Below, piece by piece: positions 17,327-25,548 of a DNA stretch of 43,392 nucleotides. Location: the NCBI GenBank assembly GCA_947625205.1, contig CANQNN010000022.1, positions 1 through 43,392 of the forward strand. Direction: 5' to 3'. The stretch's first letter is position 1. Every line of letters starts with the position of its first letter. The stretch comes from an uncultured Lachnospiraceae bacterium. GTDB lineage: Bacteria; Bacillota; Clostridia; Lachnospirales; Lachnospiraceae. The translations under genes were made by a program, and so were the position numbers. The notes beneath the pieces were generated by a model. That model saw only the letters and a program-made list of their open reading frames with translations, made no database searches and was not told where the DNA came from.

Positions 17327-19186
17327 TTGAGACGTGTCCTATCTATCCGGCAATGGGCCATAGCCCTTACCGTCTTCGTATGTTTCTGTACAGCTACCGT
17401 TCTCGGTTATGTACATAACCATGCAGACTCCGAATTTGAAGCTTTTACGGAAGACTTTTTGCTGCAGGAGCTACGCTCCGATCCCATTCAGTTACATTAT
17501 TCTGTAGATGATCCCGGCATTTATAACATAGACGAGGCTTCGCTGACGCTGCCCGTATACCATGCCGGCGATGCGTCAGGCGATATCTATGCGCTGTCTC
17601 TCCTGTCAGACCAGTTGGCCAAATACAGCGATCAGGAGCTGTCCGAAACCAACCGGTATCTGTGCAAACTGATGCGTTCCTATATAGACGCGGTCAGCCG
17701 GACCGCCGCATATCCTTATTTCTCCGAACCGCTGGCCCCCTCATCGGGAGCCGTTGCGGAATTACCGATCCTGTTGGCGGAATACCGCATGGACGACGTG
17801 CAGGATGTGGAGATGTATCTGGCAATCCTAGAACAGATCCCCGGCTATATGGACGGTCTTATCACATACGAAAAGGAAAAATCCGCTGCAGGACTGTTTA
17901 TGGCTGACAGCACGGCCGATAAGGTTATCCGCCAGTGTAGTTCCCTGATGGACACGGAGCAGTTGAAAAGCCGCACGCACTTTCTGCAGACGACCTTCGT
18001 AGACAGGATGCAGGCTCTGACAGATAAAGGGATCCTGACCAAAGAGAAGGCTCTGTCATATCAGGCCGTCAACGACCGCCTTCTGACCACCGTTGTCGCG
18101 CCCGCCTACGACCGGGTCGCCGATGCGCTTACACTGCTGAAGGGAAGCGGCCGGGATATCTGCGGTCTGGCACACTATGCGGGCGGGCAGGACTACTACC
18201 AAGCGCTGCTCAGACTCCGCACGGGCTCCGACCGGAGCATAACCGAAATCAAGCAGATGCTCCGCAACGATCTGTCATACAATTACGCGGCGCTCGGCCG
18301 GCTGCTGCGGAATAACGCGGCACTTCAGGATAAGCTCGCATCGGACCGGGCTTGCCTCCCCGAGATGTCGCCGGAAGAGATACTGGAGCATCTGAAGGAC
18401 GCCATAAAAGAAGATTACCCCGAAATTCCTGCCGGTCAGGATCCGGAACCCGTCAACTGTACCGTCAAATACGTGGATGACAGTCTGGCGCCGTACTCCG
18501 CGCCCGCATTCTACATGACGCCTCCTATAGATAACACAGTGAACAACACGATCTACATCAACGCGATGGATACGCCGGATGACCTTTCGCTCTTTACAAC
18601 ACTGGCACACGAGGGCTATCCGGGACACCTCTACCAGACCGTATACAGCCAACGGTTTTGCGAAGAATCCGGTATAACGCCCCTCCGCAGCCTTCTCTAC
18701 TACGGCGGTTATGTGGAGGGCTGGGCCATGTACGCCGAGATGTCCTCCTACGACTATGCGGCCGAGCTGGCAGGCGGCACGCAGTCTGATGCCGCAGACT
18801 ATTATATTGCGTGCCGTCTGGACCGACAGATACAGCTGTGCCTGTACTCTCTGCTGGATATTGCCATTCATTACGATGGGGCAACGCTTGAAAATATAAA
18901 GGAAATACTGGCCTCCTTCGGCACAACGGACAACGGCACAGTCGAGGCTGTCTACTCATATATTGCGGAAGAGCCCTGTAATTATCCCAAATATTATCTG
19001 GGCTATCTTGAGATCCTGGAGTTAAAAAAACAGGCGGCAAAAGTCTGGTATAAAAACAATCAGACTGCCGCCGCCAGCTATGACGCCATATATGTCGATC
19101 CGGATTTCCTGAATTATTTCCACGGTTTTCTTCTGAGAAACGGCCCCGCAGACTTTAAAACATTGTCTGATGCGCTGTCGTCATAA
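17327..19186 (+). CDS. DUF885-family protein, probable membrane-anchored metallopeptidase
   Basis: A 619-residue protein with an N-terminal hydrophobic segment (about 9-28) that should export or anchor it. The rest matches the DUF885 family: the zinc-peptidase-like motif HEGYPGH at 428-434 followed by YQTVY, and the conserved GGYVEGWAMYAE with Glu464 as the likely third ligand. Family members are predicted carboxypeptidase-like hydrolases, and the substrate is unknown. The frame opens at TTG 17327 with a modest GGCAGG site; no ATG alternative exists nearby. A TATAAT box at 17292-17297 with a poor -35 may be its promoter. Its last 32 bases overlap, tail to tail, the MarR gene. Confidence 0.82.
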   Translation: MRRVLSIRQWAIALTVFVCFCTATVLGYVHNHADSEFEAFTEDFLLQELRSDPIQLHYSVDDPGIYNIDEASLTLPVYHAGDASGDIYALSLLSDQLAKYSDQELSETNRYLCKLMRSYIDAVSRTAAYPYFSEPLAPSSGAVAELPILLAEYRMDDVQDVEMYLAILEQIPGYMDGLITYEKEKSAAGLFMADSTADKVIRQCSSLMDTEQLKSRTHFLQTTFVDRMQALTDKGILTKEKALSYQAVNDRLLTTVVAPAYDRVADALTLLKGSGRDICGLAHYAGGQDYYQALLRLRTGSDRSITEIKQMLRNDLSYNYAALGRLLRNNAALQDKLASDRACLPEMSPEEILEHLKDAIKEDYPEIPAGQDPEPVNCTVKYVDDSLAPYSAPAFYMTPPIDNTVNNTIYINAMDTPDDLSLFTTLAHEGYPGHLYQTVYSQRFCEESGITPLRSLLYYGGYVEGWAMYAEMSSYDYAAELAGGTQSDAADYYIACRLDRQIQLCLYSLLDIAIHYDGATLENIKEILASFGTTDNGTVEAVYSYIAEEPCNYPKYYLGYLEILELKKQAAKVWYKNNQTAAASYDAIYVDPDFLNYFHGFLLRNGPADFKTLSDALSS

Positions 19187-19607
19187 AAAACTGATCCAGC
19201 TTCGTCAGGGCCTTTCCCAGCACCTGCTGCTCCTCGTCCGTCAATTCTTCCACAACGGCGCTTATCATGCGTTCATGGAACCGGCTGTGGTGGAGATAGG
19301 CCCTCTTACCTTTGTCCGACAAAGAGATCAGCACCACGCGCCTATCTTCCTCGCTTCTCACCCTGTCCACGTACCCCTTCCTGACCAGACTGTTGACCGC
19401 TATCGTAAGGGTTCCCGTAGTGACTTCCAGCGAGCGCGCCACGCGCGTCATGTTCTTCATCCCATCCATGCCGATCGCTTCCATCACATGCATATCATTG
19501 GCCGTCACATCTTTATACTCACCGGTCCGGATCGCCCGCTCCTCTATTACATTGACACTGCGGAACAATCTGACCAGCATTTCATTCAATGTATTTCTGA
19601 TATCCAT
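19155..19607 (-). CDS. MarR-family regulator, FabT-like repressor of fatty-acid genes
   Basis: A 150-residue winged-helix protein of the MarR family: MTRVARSLEVTTGTLTIAVNSLVRKGYV is the DNA-recognition region and DRRVVLISLSDKG the wing. The function is inferred from operators. A TTTGA-N3-TCAAA palindrome covers the -35 box of its own promoter, and near-identical palindromes lie before acpP and fabD, matching the known FabT box pattern (TTTGA-TTA-TCAAA). FabT-type proteins repress the fab operon when long-chain acyl-ACP is plentiful. Unlike the usual order, this gene sits beyond spmB, about 10 kb from acpP. Its 3' end overlaps the DUF885 gene on the other strand. Confidence 0.85.
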   Translation of the reverse strand: MDIRNTLNEMLVRLFRSVNVIEERAIRTGEYKDVTANDMHVMEAIGMDGMKNMTRVARSLEVTTGTLTIAVNSLVRKGYVDRVRSEEDRRVVLISLSDKGKRAYLHHSRFHERMISAVVEELTDEEQQVLGKALTKLDQFFMTTAHQTMF

Positions 19608-19637
19608 ATCCGTTCTCCATTTGCCGCGCTGCCATTT

Positions 19638-19671
19638 ATTATACCAAAAAATAGTTTGACGGTCAAATTAC
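19638..19671 (-). promoter_or_regulatory. marR promoter with FabT-type operator over the -35 box
   Basis: Minus strand: TTGACC (19661-19666), 17 bases, TATAAT (19638-19643). The -35 box lies inside a palindrome TTTGAC-G-GTCAAA (19655-19667). Over 19651-19671 it matches the acpP operator at 17 of 21 positions, with the same spacing. This predicts autorepression. Confidence 0.8.
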
Positions 19672-19825
19672 CTGGATGCGCATAAAATCAATTATAAAAT
19701 TTATTTTATACTTTCTTTCTTTTTTGTTTCGAAATCTGACATATTGTATTCATAATTACCCTTTATAGTAAATGTTGTAGTTGAGGAAACATAATCGTTA
19801 CGTTGAATGTTACCTGCACTTAATA

Positions 19826-19893
19826 GAAGCCGCCGGCGCTGCCTGGTGCCGACCGGCTTCGGCTAACCATAACAGACCGCCCCGTGTGGTCTG
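19826..19893. other. Structured intergenic segment between the marR promoter and spmB
   Basis: Within the roughly 300-base gap 19672-19972 there are two stem-loops: 19826-19860 (GAAGCCG/CGGCTTC with an inner CGGC/GCCG) and 19873-19893 (CAGACC/GGTCTG). The left part, 19680-19790, is AT-rich with no clear element. No protein-coding frame is convincing. A small RNA or a 3' UTR structure is possible, and no known RNA family was recognised. Confidence 0.35.
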
Positions 19894-19934
19894 CTGACAT
19901 ACAAAGAGTTTACACATTTCTATCCTTCTCACAC

Positions 19935-19967
19935 AAAAACAGCGCCCGTATACAAGGCGCTGTTTTT
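19935..19967 (-). terminator. Bidirectional intrinsic terminator after spmB
   Basis: A 12-bp perfect stem AAAAACAGCGCC/GGCGCTGTTTTT (19935-19946, 19956-19967) with a 9-base loop, ending in five T on either strand. It lies directly downstream of the spmB stop codon on the minus strand and would end that transcript before the marR promoter region. Confidence 0.85.
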
Positions 19968-19972
19968 GCATA

Positions 19973-20509
19973 TTACCCCATCATACCGGCCAGAACGATG
20001 CTCGCGGCCACACCTGAGAGAGTGGACAGGAGAGCGCCCGCAAGGGTATATCTGGTCCTCGTAACTTTAGCCGCCAGAAAATAGACTGACATCGTATAAA
20101 AGATAGTTTCCGTACAGCTCATCATGATCGATGTGGTAAGCCCGGTCAGGGAATCCGGTCCGTGATTTTTAAAGATATCAAGCACAAGCCCCGTCGCCGC
20201 CGACGAAGAAAACATTTTAACCAGAATGAGAGGTACTAGTTCAGACGAAAATCCCAGTCTGCCGGTCAGACCAGCAAACAGGCCGCCGATAAAATCGAGA
20301 AATCCCGATGCGCGCAGCACACCCACCGCTACCATCAGGCCGATAAGCGTCGGCATAATACGGATCACGGTATGAAAACCGTCCCCGGCTCCTTTGATGA
20401 ATTCTTCGTATACATTCGTATGCGTCATGATGCCATAGGCAACAATGTAAAAAATAATAACAGGTATGATAATATTGGAAAGATTGGAAAGAACTGCGAC
20501 CATAATCAC
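19973..20509 (-). CDS. spmB: Spore maturation protein B
   Basis: A 178-residue integral membrane protein with the nucleoside-recognition (Gate) domain of SpmB: IIPVIIFYIVAYGIM, then GFHTVIRIMPTLIGLMVAVGVLRASG, and MMSCTETIFYTMSVYF, which is highly typical. SpmA and SpmB act in spore-core dehydration in Bacillus and Clostridium. The start may be GTG 20507-20509 or ATG 20501-20503; GGGG lies before both. It is normally adjacent to spmA, but here an FAD oxidoreductase gene with its own terminator lies between them, and no good promoter was found in the roughly 60 bases separating that terminator from spmB. Confidence 0.9.
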   Translation of the reverse strand: MIMVAVLSNLSNIIIPVIIFYIVAYGIMTHTNVYEEFIKGAGDGFHTVIRIMPTLIGLMVAVGVLRASGFLDFIGGLFAGLTGRLGFSSELVPLILVKMFSSSAATGLVLDIFKNHGPDSLTGLTTSIMMSCTETIFYTMSVYFLAAKVTRTRYTLAGALLSTLSGVAASIVLAGMMG

Positions 20510-20568
20510 GCCCCGGCTTAAAGCAGCCTGTCGGGAAGCGGCACAGCCGAAAGACCTGCGCCTACACC

Positions 20569-20607
20569 AAAAAAGACTGCATGGATTACTATAATCTATG
20601 CAGTCTT
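20569..20607 (-). terminator. Strong intrinsic terminator of the FAD oxidoreductase gene
   Basis: A 16-bp hairpin (20573-20588 with 20592-20607, one G-T pair, loop of three) is followed on the minus strand by a run of six T. It lies about 66 bases after the oxidoreductase stop and before spmB, so it should isolate spmB from upstream transcription. Confidence 0.9.
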
Positions 20608-20673
20608 ATGATATCATATTACCATACATATTACGCCGGAAATATCTGTGACACCGCCGCTTTGCGCCATGCT

Positions 20674-22044
20674 CTATTCCACGCCGAGGATATCCCTCGC
20701 CACATGCACGCCGCTCGCCGATGCATGGGAAAGAGAATGCGTCACGCCGCTGCCGTCCCCGATAACATACAATCCCTTATACTTTGTCTCAAGATGCCCG
20801 TTGATCTCCACCTCCATATTGTAGAACTTGACTTCCACACCGTACAGAAGCGTATCATCGTTTGCCGTGCCGGGCGCGATCTTGTCCAGCGCGTAAAGCA
20901 TCTCAATGATACCGTCCAGGATACGCTTCGGCAACACAAGACTTAAATCGCCCGGCGTTGCCGACAAAGTAGGCTCCACCAGCCCCTCGGCGATCCGTTT
21001 CTCATTACTCCGCCTGCCGCGCACCAAATCGCCGAAGCGCTGCACGATCACGCCGCCGCCCAGCATATTGGAAAGCCTTGCGATACTCTCGCCATAGCCG
21101 TTGCTGTCCTTGAAAGGCTCAGAAAAATGTTTCGCCACAAGCAGCGCAAAATTCGTATTGTCGGTCTGCTTGTCCGCACTCTCGTAACTGTGTCCGTTCA
21201 CTGTCACGATGCCGTTTGTATTCTCGTTGACCACAATGCCGTGGGGATTCATACAGAAGGTTCTTACCCTGTCCTCAAACTTTTCCGTCCGGTAGACGAT
21301 CTTGCTCTCGTACAGCTCGTCCGTCAGATGGGAAAAGATCACTGCCGGCAGTTCGACTCTGACGCCGATATCTACGCGGTTGGACTTCGTCTCAATACCC
21401 AGCTCCCCGCATATCTGCTGCATCCATTTACTGCCGCTTCTGCCTACGGATATGACACATTTATCACAGTCAAAGTTTCCTTTATCACTGATGATGCGAT
21501 AATGGTCCCCCGTACTTTCCACAGTTAAGACCGGTGTGTCAAAATAGAAATCCACCTTATCCTTCAACGCCGCATAGAGATTTTGCAGCACGATATAGTT
21601 AATGTCCGTCCCAAGGTGGCGCACCGAAGCATCCAACAGGTTCAGCTTATTCTGCAGGCACAGTTTTTTGAAATGACTGCCCGCCGTGGTATACAGCTTC
21701 GTACCCGCACCGCCGTACTCCATGTTGATCTCGTCCACATATTTCATCAAATCTATGGCGCGCTTCCTGCCGATATGCTCATACAGCGTACCGCCGAAAT
21801 CGTTCGTGATATTATATTTGCCGTCAGAGAAAGCGCCCGCGCCGCCGAATCCGCTCATGATCGAACAGCTTGAACAATGCACGCAGTGCTTTACTTTATC
21901 GCCATCGATCGGACAGTGTCTCCTGTCGAGCGGATGTCCCGCCTCAAACACGGCGACCTTCAGATCACTTTGTTTCTGTGTCAGTTCATATGCCGTAAAA
22001 ATACCGCCCGGTCCGGCGCCGATAATAATAATGTCGTATTTCAT
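20674..22044 (-). CDS. FAD-dependent oxidoreductase (COG2509-like)
   Basis: A 456-residue flavoprotein. The N-terminal Rossmann fold IIIGAGPGGIFTAYEL (5-20) binds FAD, followed by a Cys-containing segment HCVHCSSCSIMSGFGGAGAFSDGK (about 53-76), and the C-terminal FAD contact GLYVIGDGSGVTHSLSHASASG. It belongs to the group annotated as NAD/FAD-utilising dehydrogenases, with unproven substrates. It has its own sigma-A promoter and a strong terminator, so it is a self-contained unit inserted between spmA and spmB. A role in sporulation is not implied. ATG follows AGGAGAG at about nine bases. Confidence 0.85.
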   Translation of the reverse strand: MKYDIIIIGAGPGGIFTAYELTQKQSDLKVAVFEAGHPLDRRHCPIDGDKVKHCVHCSSCSIMSGFGGAGAFSDGKYNITNDFGGTLYEHIGRKRAIDLMKYVDEINMEYGGAGTKLYTTAGSHFKKLCLQNKLNLLDASVRHLGTDINYIVLQNLYAALKDKVDFYFDTPVLTVESTGDHYRIISDKGNFDCDKCVISVGRSGSKWMQQICGELGIETKSNRVDIGVRVELPAVIFSHLTDELYESKIVYRTEKFEDRVRTFCMNPHGIVVNENTNGIVTVNGHSYESADKQTDNTNFALLVAKHFSEPFKDSNGYGESIARLSNMLGGGVIVQRFGDLVRGRRSNEKRIAEGLVEPTLSATPGDLSLVLPKRILDGIIEMLYALDKIAPGTANDDTLLYGVEVKFYNMEVEINGHLETKYKGLYVIGDGSGVTHSLSHASASGVHVARDILGVE

Positions 22045-22138
22045 AGAAATTTCTCTCCTGCTTCTCTACCGCGATCCCTTCATGCCCTTTACCGCCCTAT
22101 AACAGCGGCCGCGTCCGGGAGGACCGCCGCCCGACTTT

Positions 22139-22167
22139 ATTATAAGATACTTTCCGGTCCTTTACAA
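22139..22167 (-). promoter_or_regulatory. Sigma-A promoter of the FAD oxidoreductase gene
   Basis: Minus strand TTGTAA (22162-22167), 17 bases, TATAAT (22139-22144). The leader of about 90 bases contains a GC-rich stretch with a possible GTCC/GGAC stem. Confidence 0.8.
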
Positions 22168-22190
22168 TAAAGAAAAGAAGATACGCTCCC

Positions 22191-22826
22191 CTACATCCGC
22201 CGCCTCAAATGCATGATCTTACAGTACACAATGGCCGTTAGCGTACTGATAAACGTCGCCACGATAGCCGGCGCGATAATACCCGCCGGATTAACGCTGC
22301 CGTACTGCTGCCTGTAGGCGATCATATTAACAGGGACCAGCTGCAGCGAAGAGATATTGAGTATGAGAAAGGTGCACATTTCTCTGCTGGCGGCACGCCC
22401 GTGCCCAGGCTGTTCCCCGCCTTCACACAGATAAGCCGGATTGCCCCGTTCTCTTTCCAGCTGCGCCAGCGCTTCCATAGCTTTTAAACCCGCAGGCGTA
22501 CACGCCCAGCCAAGCCCCAGCACGTTGGCGATCAGATTCATGGATATGTATTCTCTTGCCGGATGGTCCTTCGGGATCCCCGGAAATAGGAAGCTGATAA
22601 AAGGCTGGATCCCTCTCGTCATCTTAGCGATCAGCCCCGATTTCTGTGCGATCTCCATCAGTCCGACCCACAGCGCCATCACGCCGATCATCGTTATGCA
22701 CAGAGAGACCGCATCCCCCGCGGAATCAAGCGCAGCATTGGTGACATCCGCCATTTTACCGTTAATAGCGCCGTATATGATCCCGATCAGGATCATACAC
22801 GCCCAAATATAATTTAACATAGACAT
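22191..22826 (-). CDS. spmA: Spore maturation protein A
   Basis: An integral membrane protein of about 211 residues with the SpmA pattern: LNYIWACMILIGIIYG at the N-terminus, SLCITMIGVMALWVGLMEIAQKSGL, PREYISMN-like HPAREYISMNLIANVLGLGWACTPAGLKAM, and FLILNISSLQLVPVN. It pairs with SpmB in spore dehydration and heat resistance. Possible starts are TTG 22832, ATG 22826 and ATG 22820; none has a clear Shine-Dalgarno site, and the region lies in a hairpin. A sigma-E-like promoter (22895-22923) is visible upstream, which fits mother-cell expression. Separation from spmB is unusual. Confidence 0.9.
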   Translation of the reverse strand: MSMLNYIWACMILIGIIYGAINGKMADVTNAALDSAGDAVSLCITMIGVMALWVGLMEIAQKSGLIAKMTRGIQPFISFLFPGIPKDHPAREYISMNLIANVLGLGWACTPAGLKAMEALAQLERERGNPAYLCEGGEQPGHGRAASREMCTFLILNISSLQLVPVNMIAYRQQYGSVNPAGIIAPAIVATFISTLTAIVYCKIMHLRRRM

Positions 22827-22830
22827 GAGC

Positions 22831-22875
22831 AAAGCCGTGGGAGAAACGGTGTATCAATCGTCCGACGGCTTTTTT
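22831..22875 (+). terminator. Hairpin between fabH and spmA
   Basis: An 8-bp stem AAAGCCGT/ACGGCTTT (22831-22838, 22865-22872) with a 26-base loop is followed by T-run on the plus strand. On the minus strand, the direction of fabH, only TTTGCTC follows, so it is at best a weak end for the fab transcript. It also covers the 5' end of spmA and could limit its translation. Confidence 0.4.
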
Positions 22876-22894
22876 CCTGCATATTCTTATCATC

Positions 22895-22923
22895 ATTTTA
22901 TGTGCGGCGCCGTCTTCTTATGA
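22895..22923 (-). promoter_or_regulatory. Candidate sigma-E-type sporulation promoter of spmA
   Basis: Minus strand TCATAAG (22917-22923), 14 bases, CATAAAAT (22895-22902). The -10 element matches the Bacillus sigma-E consensus CATACAMT at seven of eight positions and the -35 core ATA is present at suitable spacing. It lies in the gap after fabH, about 70 bases before the spmA start. Confidence 0.5.
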
Positions 22924-22940
22924 CAATCTGCCGCAAAACA

Positions 22941-23906
22941 CTACCATTCCAGCACTGCGGAAGCCCATGTAAGCCCGCCCCCGAAACCGGACATCGCAAT
23001 TTTCATTCCCGGTTTCAGAAGTCCCTGCCGGTTCATCTCGTCCAGCAGGACCGGCACACTCGCCGCAGATATATTGCCGCAGTGATCGAGGCTGATGGGA
23101 AATTTATCCTCAGACAGCTTTAACCGTTTCGCCACCGCCTGAAGGATCCTGGCATTCGCCTGATGAAGCACAAAATAATCAATATCCGCCACGGTCAGGC
23201 CCGCCTCCTCTACAGTCTTTATCACAGATGCCGGCACTGTCGTCACCGCAAATCTGTATACTTCCTGTCCGTCCATATGCACATATTCCAACTGCCTGGA
23301 CGTCTCGGCGAGCGGATTATTGTTCGTGCGGTTTGCACATGACAAAACGCTCCCTCTCACGCCGTCCGATCCCTGATCAAAAGCCAGCAGCCCGCCATGA
23401 TCCGTCCGCTGTACAACCACGGCGCCCGCACCGTCCCCGAACAGTACGCAGGTGCTTCTGTCGTTCCAGTCCATGATCCTGGACAACGTCTCCGCGCCAA
23501 CGATGAGGGCTGTCTTATAAACGCCTGTCTGCAAATACGCATGCGCTATATTCAGCGCAAACATAAAACCCGAACACGCGGCATTGATATCGAAAGCGAC
23601 CGCATGCTCGGCGCCGATCGCCGCCTGTATCTCACAGGCGCATGAAGGAACCACATGATCTGCCGTCACTGTGCCAGCTATGATCAGGTCGATATCCTGC
23701 GCCGTGATGCCGGCATTATCCATCGCCCGTCTCGCCGCCTCCGCAGACATACCGGCCGTGGTCTCGTCTTTTGCCAGATGCCGTTCTCTAATACCTGTTC
23801 TTGTACGGATCCACTCGTCCGAGGTATCCATGATCTCGGAAAGATCATCGTTTGTCACGACTGTTTCCGGAAGACAGCTTCCCGTTCCTATAATCTTTGT
23901 TCCCAT
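22941..23906 (-). CDS. fabH: Beta-ketoacyl-ACP synthase III
   Basis: A 321-residue FabH that starts fatty-acid synthesis by condensing acetyl-CoA with malonyl-ACP. Catalytic residues are visible: Cys111 in NAACSGFMFA, His in VLHQANARI and Asn in CGNISAASVP. GFGGGLTWAS is the conserved end. ATG 23904-23906 is chosen because CGGAGATCG precedes it and the protein then begins MGTKIIGTGSCLPE; the frame extends 14 codons further up and would overlap the previous gene. FabH is last in this operon, whereas most Firmicutes place it first. Confidence 0.95.
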   Translation of the reverse strand: MGTKIIGTGSCLPETVVTNDDLSEIMDTSDEWIRTRTGIRERHLAKDETTAGMSAEAARRAMDNAGITAQDIDLIIAGTVTADHVVPSCACEIQAAIGAEHAVAFDINAACSGFMFALNIAHAYLQTGVYKTALIVGAETLSRIMDWNDRSTCVLFGDGAGAVVVQRTDHGGLLAFDQGSDGVRGSVLSCANRTNNNPLAETSRQLEYVHMDGQEVYRFAVTTVPASVIKTVEEAGLTVADIDYFVLHQANARILQAVAKRLKLSEDKFPISLDHCGNISAASVPVLLDEMNRQGLLKPGMKIAMSGFGGGLTWASAVLEW

Positions 23907-23931
23907 ATCGATCTCCGTTATTCTCTTATCA

Positions 23932-24990
23932 TCAGGGACGAAATTCATCCATGATGTCCTTCACGTGTTCCAGTTTCGTTGCCCGCCAAGCGTTGGCGCC
24001 GCAGAACAGCAGCGCGTCCTCTGTATTTCCTCTGGCTGCGTTGATCAGCGCCTCCGTAATACAGTACGGCGTCCGTGCAGGATCGCATGTGCTGACACAC
24101 AGATGACACCTGCCATGCGGTACAGGGCCTTCCTTCACCCGCTTGATAAAAGGATTTAATATCGCTCTTCCGGGCATCCCTACAGGGCTTTGCACAATAA
24201 CGATATCTTCTTCCTTCGCATCAATATACGCCTGCTTGTACGCTTCCGCTGCATCGCATTCGTAAGTGGTCACAAACCGGGTTGCCATCTGCACACCCGA
24301 TGCGCCCAATTCAAGATAATGTTCCATATCGGCGCGGGTATACACCCCACCCGCCATGATAACGGGGATCCGGGCATCATGCGCAGCCGCCACCGCACTG
24401 ACTTCATCTATAATGGCTTTTACCTCATTATCATAGTGCAGACCGTCAATATTCTCAAGCTGCTCCTTATGAAAGCCCAAATGTCCGCCAGCCAGCGGTC
24501 CTTCGACGATCACCGCGTCCGGCAGTCTGCCGTATTTCTTCCACCAATACTTTATGATGACTTGCGCGGATTTCACGCTGGACACAACAGGCACAAGCTT
24601 TGTTTCGGCATCACCTACGATCTTAGGCAGATCCACCGGAAGTCCTGCGCCGGATATGATCAGATCGATCCCCGCCGCGACAGCCGCCCTTACATAGTCT
24701 TCATACCTTCTGGTGGCAACCATAATGTTGACGCCCAGAACACCGCCTTGTGCGATCTGCCGCGCCTTCTCTGTTTCCGTCCTTATGGCGCGCAGATTCG
24801 CACCCACCGGATCAGCGTCAAAATCGGGCTCCCGGTATCCGATCTGCGCCGTAGATATCACGCCTATGCCGCCCTGTGCCGCCACCGTGCCCGCCAGCGA
24901 ATGGAGGCTGATGCCAACGCCCATACCGCCCTGTATCACGGGCACGTGCGCAACCAAATTCCCTATCACAAGAGGTCCTGTTTCTGCCAT
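23932..24990 (-). CDS. FabK/nitronate-monooxygenase family FMN enzyme with C-terminal Cys cluster
   Basis: A 352-residue TIM-barrel flavoprotein of the NPD/nitronate monooxygenase family, which includes enoyl-ACP reductase FabK. Motifs are PVIQGGMGVGIS (17-28), GVNIMVATRRYED, the phosphate loops GGHLGF and VIMAGGVYTRADMEHYLELGASGVQMATRF. Compared with FabK it carries a C-terminal extension CHLCVSTCDPARTPYC that may bind metal or an Fe-S cluster. It lies between fabZ and fabH, with AGGAG before its ATG, and a canonical fabK is five genes upstream, so it may be a second reductase or a redox accessory enzyme of lipid synthesis. The reaction is unknown. Confidence 0.8.
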   Translation of the reverse strand: MAETGPLVIGNLVAHVPVIQGGMGVGISLHSLAGTVAAQGGIGVISTAQIGYREPDFDADPVGANLRAIRTETEKARQIAQGGVLGVNIMVATRRYEDYVRAAVAAGIDLIISGAGLPVDLPKIVGDAETKLVPVVSSVKSAQVIIKYWWKKYGRLPDAVIVEGPLAGGHLGFHKEQLENIDGLHYDNEVKAIIDEVSAVAAAHDARIPVIMAGGVYTRADMEHYLELGASGVQMATRFVTTYECDAAEAYKQAYIDAKEEDIVIVQSPVGMPGRAILNPFIKRVKEGPVPHGRCHLCVSTCDPARTPYCITEALINAARGNTEDALLFCGANAWRATKLEHVKDIMDEFRP

Positions 24991-25029
24991 TTGGTTTCTC
25001 CTCTTTGCTTTATGCAGACAATCCTTCTC

Positions 25030-25464
25030 CTATGCTTCTCCGATAGCAAAAGTAAGCTCTGCCTGGGCCACCAGTCTGCCGTCTACACTGGCTTTTGCCG
25101 CGCCTACGCCAATCGGCCCCTTGACCTTGATGATCTCCGTCTCCAGTGTCAGCACATCACCCGGCACTACCTTGCCCTTGAATTTTGCGTTGTTGATCGC
25201 CGCAAAATATGCTGTTTTCCCTTTAAACTCCGGCTGACTCAAGATCGCCACGGCGCCCGCCTGCGCCAGCGCCTCCACAATAAGCACTCCGGGCATTACC
25301 GGTTCACCCGGAAAATGACCCGCAAAAAAAGGTTCGTTATAGGATACGCATTTTTTGGCGACAACTCTTTTTCCCTCTTCCAGCTCCTCAACCGTATCGA
25401 TCAGCATGAACGGCTGTCTGTGAGGAATGATCTCCATGATCTGTTTTGCGCTCATAAGTGACAT
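25030..25464 (-). CDS. fabZ: 3-hydroxyacyl-ACP dehydratase FabZ
   Basis: A 144-residue hot-dog-fold dehydratase, the normal FabZ length. It removes water from 3-hydroxyacyl-ACP in each elongation cycle. Visible features are [11 protein letters not shown], the catalytic His50 in [14 protein letters not shown] and Glu64 in [15 protein letters not shown] precedes the ATG. In the common clostridial order accB precedes fabZ and accC follows; here fabF precedes and an FMN enzyme follows, with no acc genes in between. Confidence 0.95.
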   Translation of the reverse strand: MSLMSAKQIMEIIPHRQPFMLIDTVEELEEGKRVVAKKCVSYNEPFFAGHFPGEPVMPGVLIVEALAQAGAVAILSQPEFKGKTAYFAAINNAKFKGKVVPGDVLTLETEIIKVKGPIGVGAAKASVDGRLVAQAELTFAIGEA

Positions 25465-25548
25465 ACCGGTATTCCTCCTTCTAACTGTTATCTATCTGCC
25501 GCTGCCACGACTGCGCCGCCGCCCACACGGGCAGTTTGGTCCGCCGCA

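Noticed and set aside
24190..25461. A 423-codon plus-strand open frame
   Set aside because: It is antisense to the FMN-enzyme and fabZ genes, which have full family motifs; the translation is Arg/His/Cys-rich without any recognisable domain.
25465..25548. Ala-rich frame in the fabF-fabZ spacer, considered as an accB remnant
   Set aside because: Only about 20 codons, no biotin-attachment motif, and GC-biased spacers easily give such frames.
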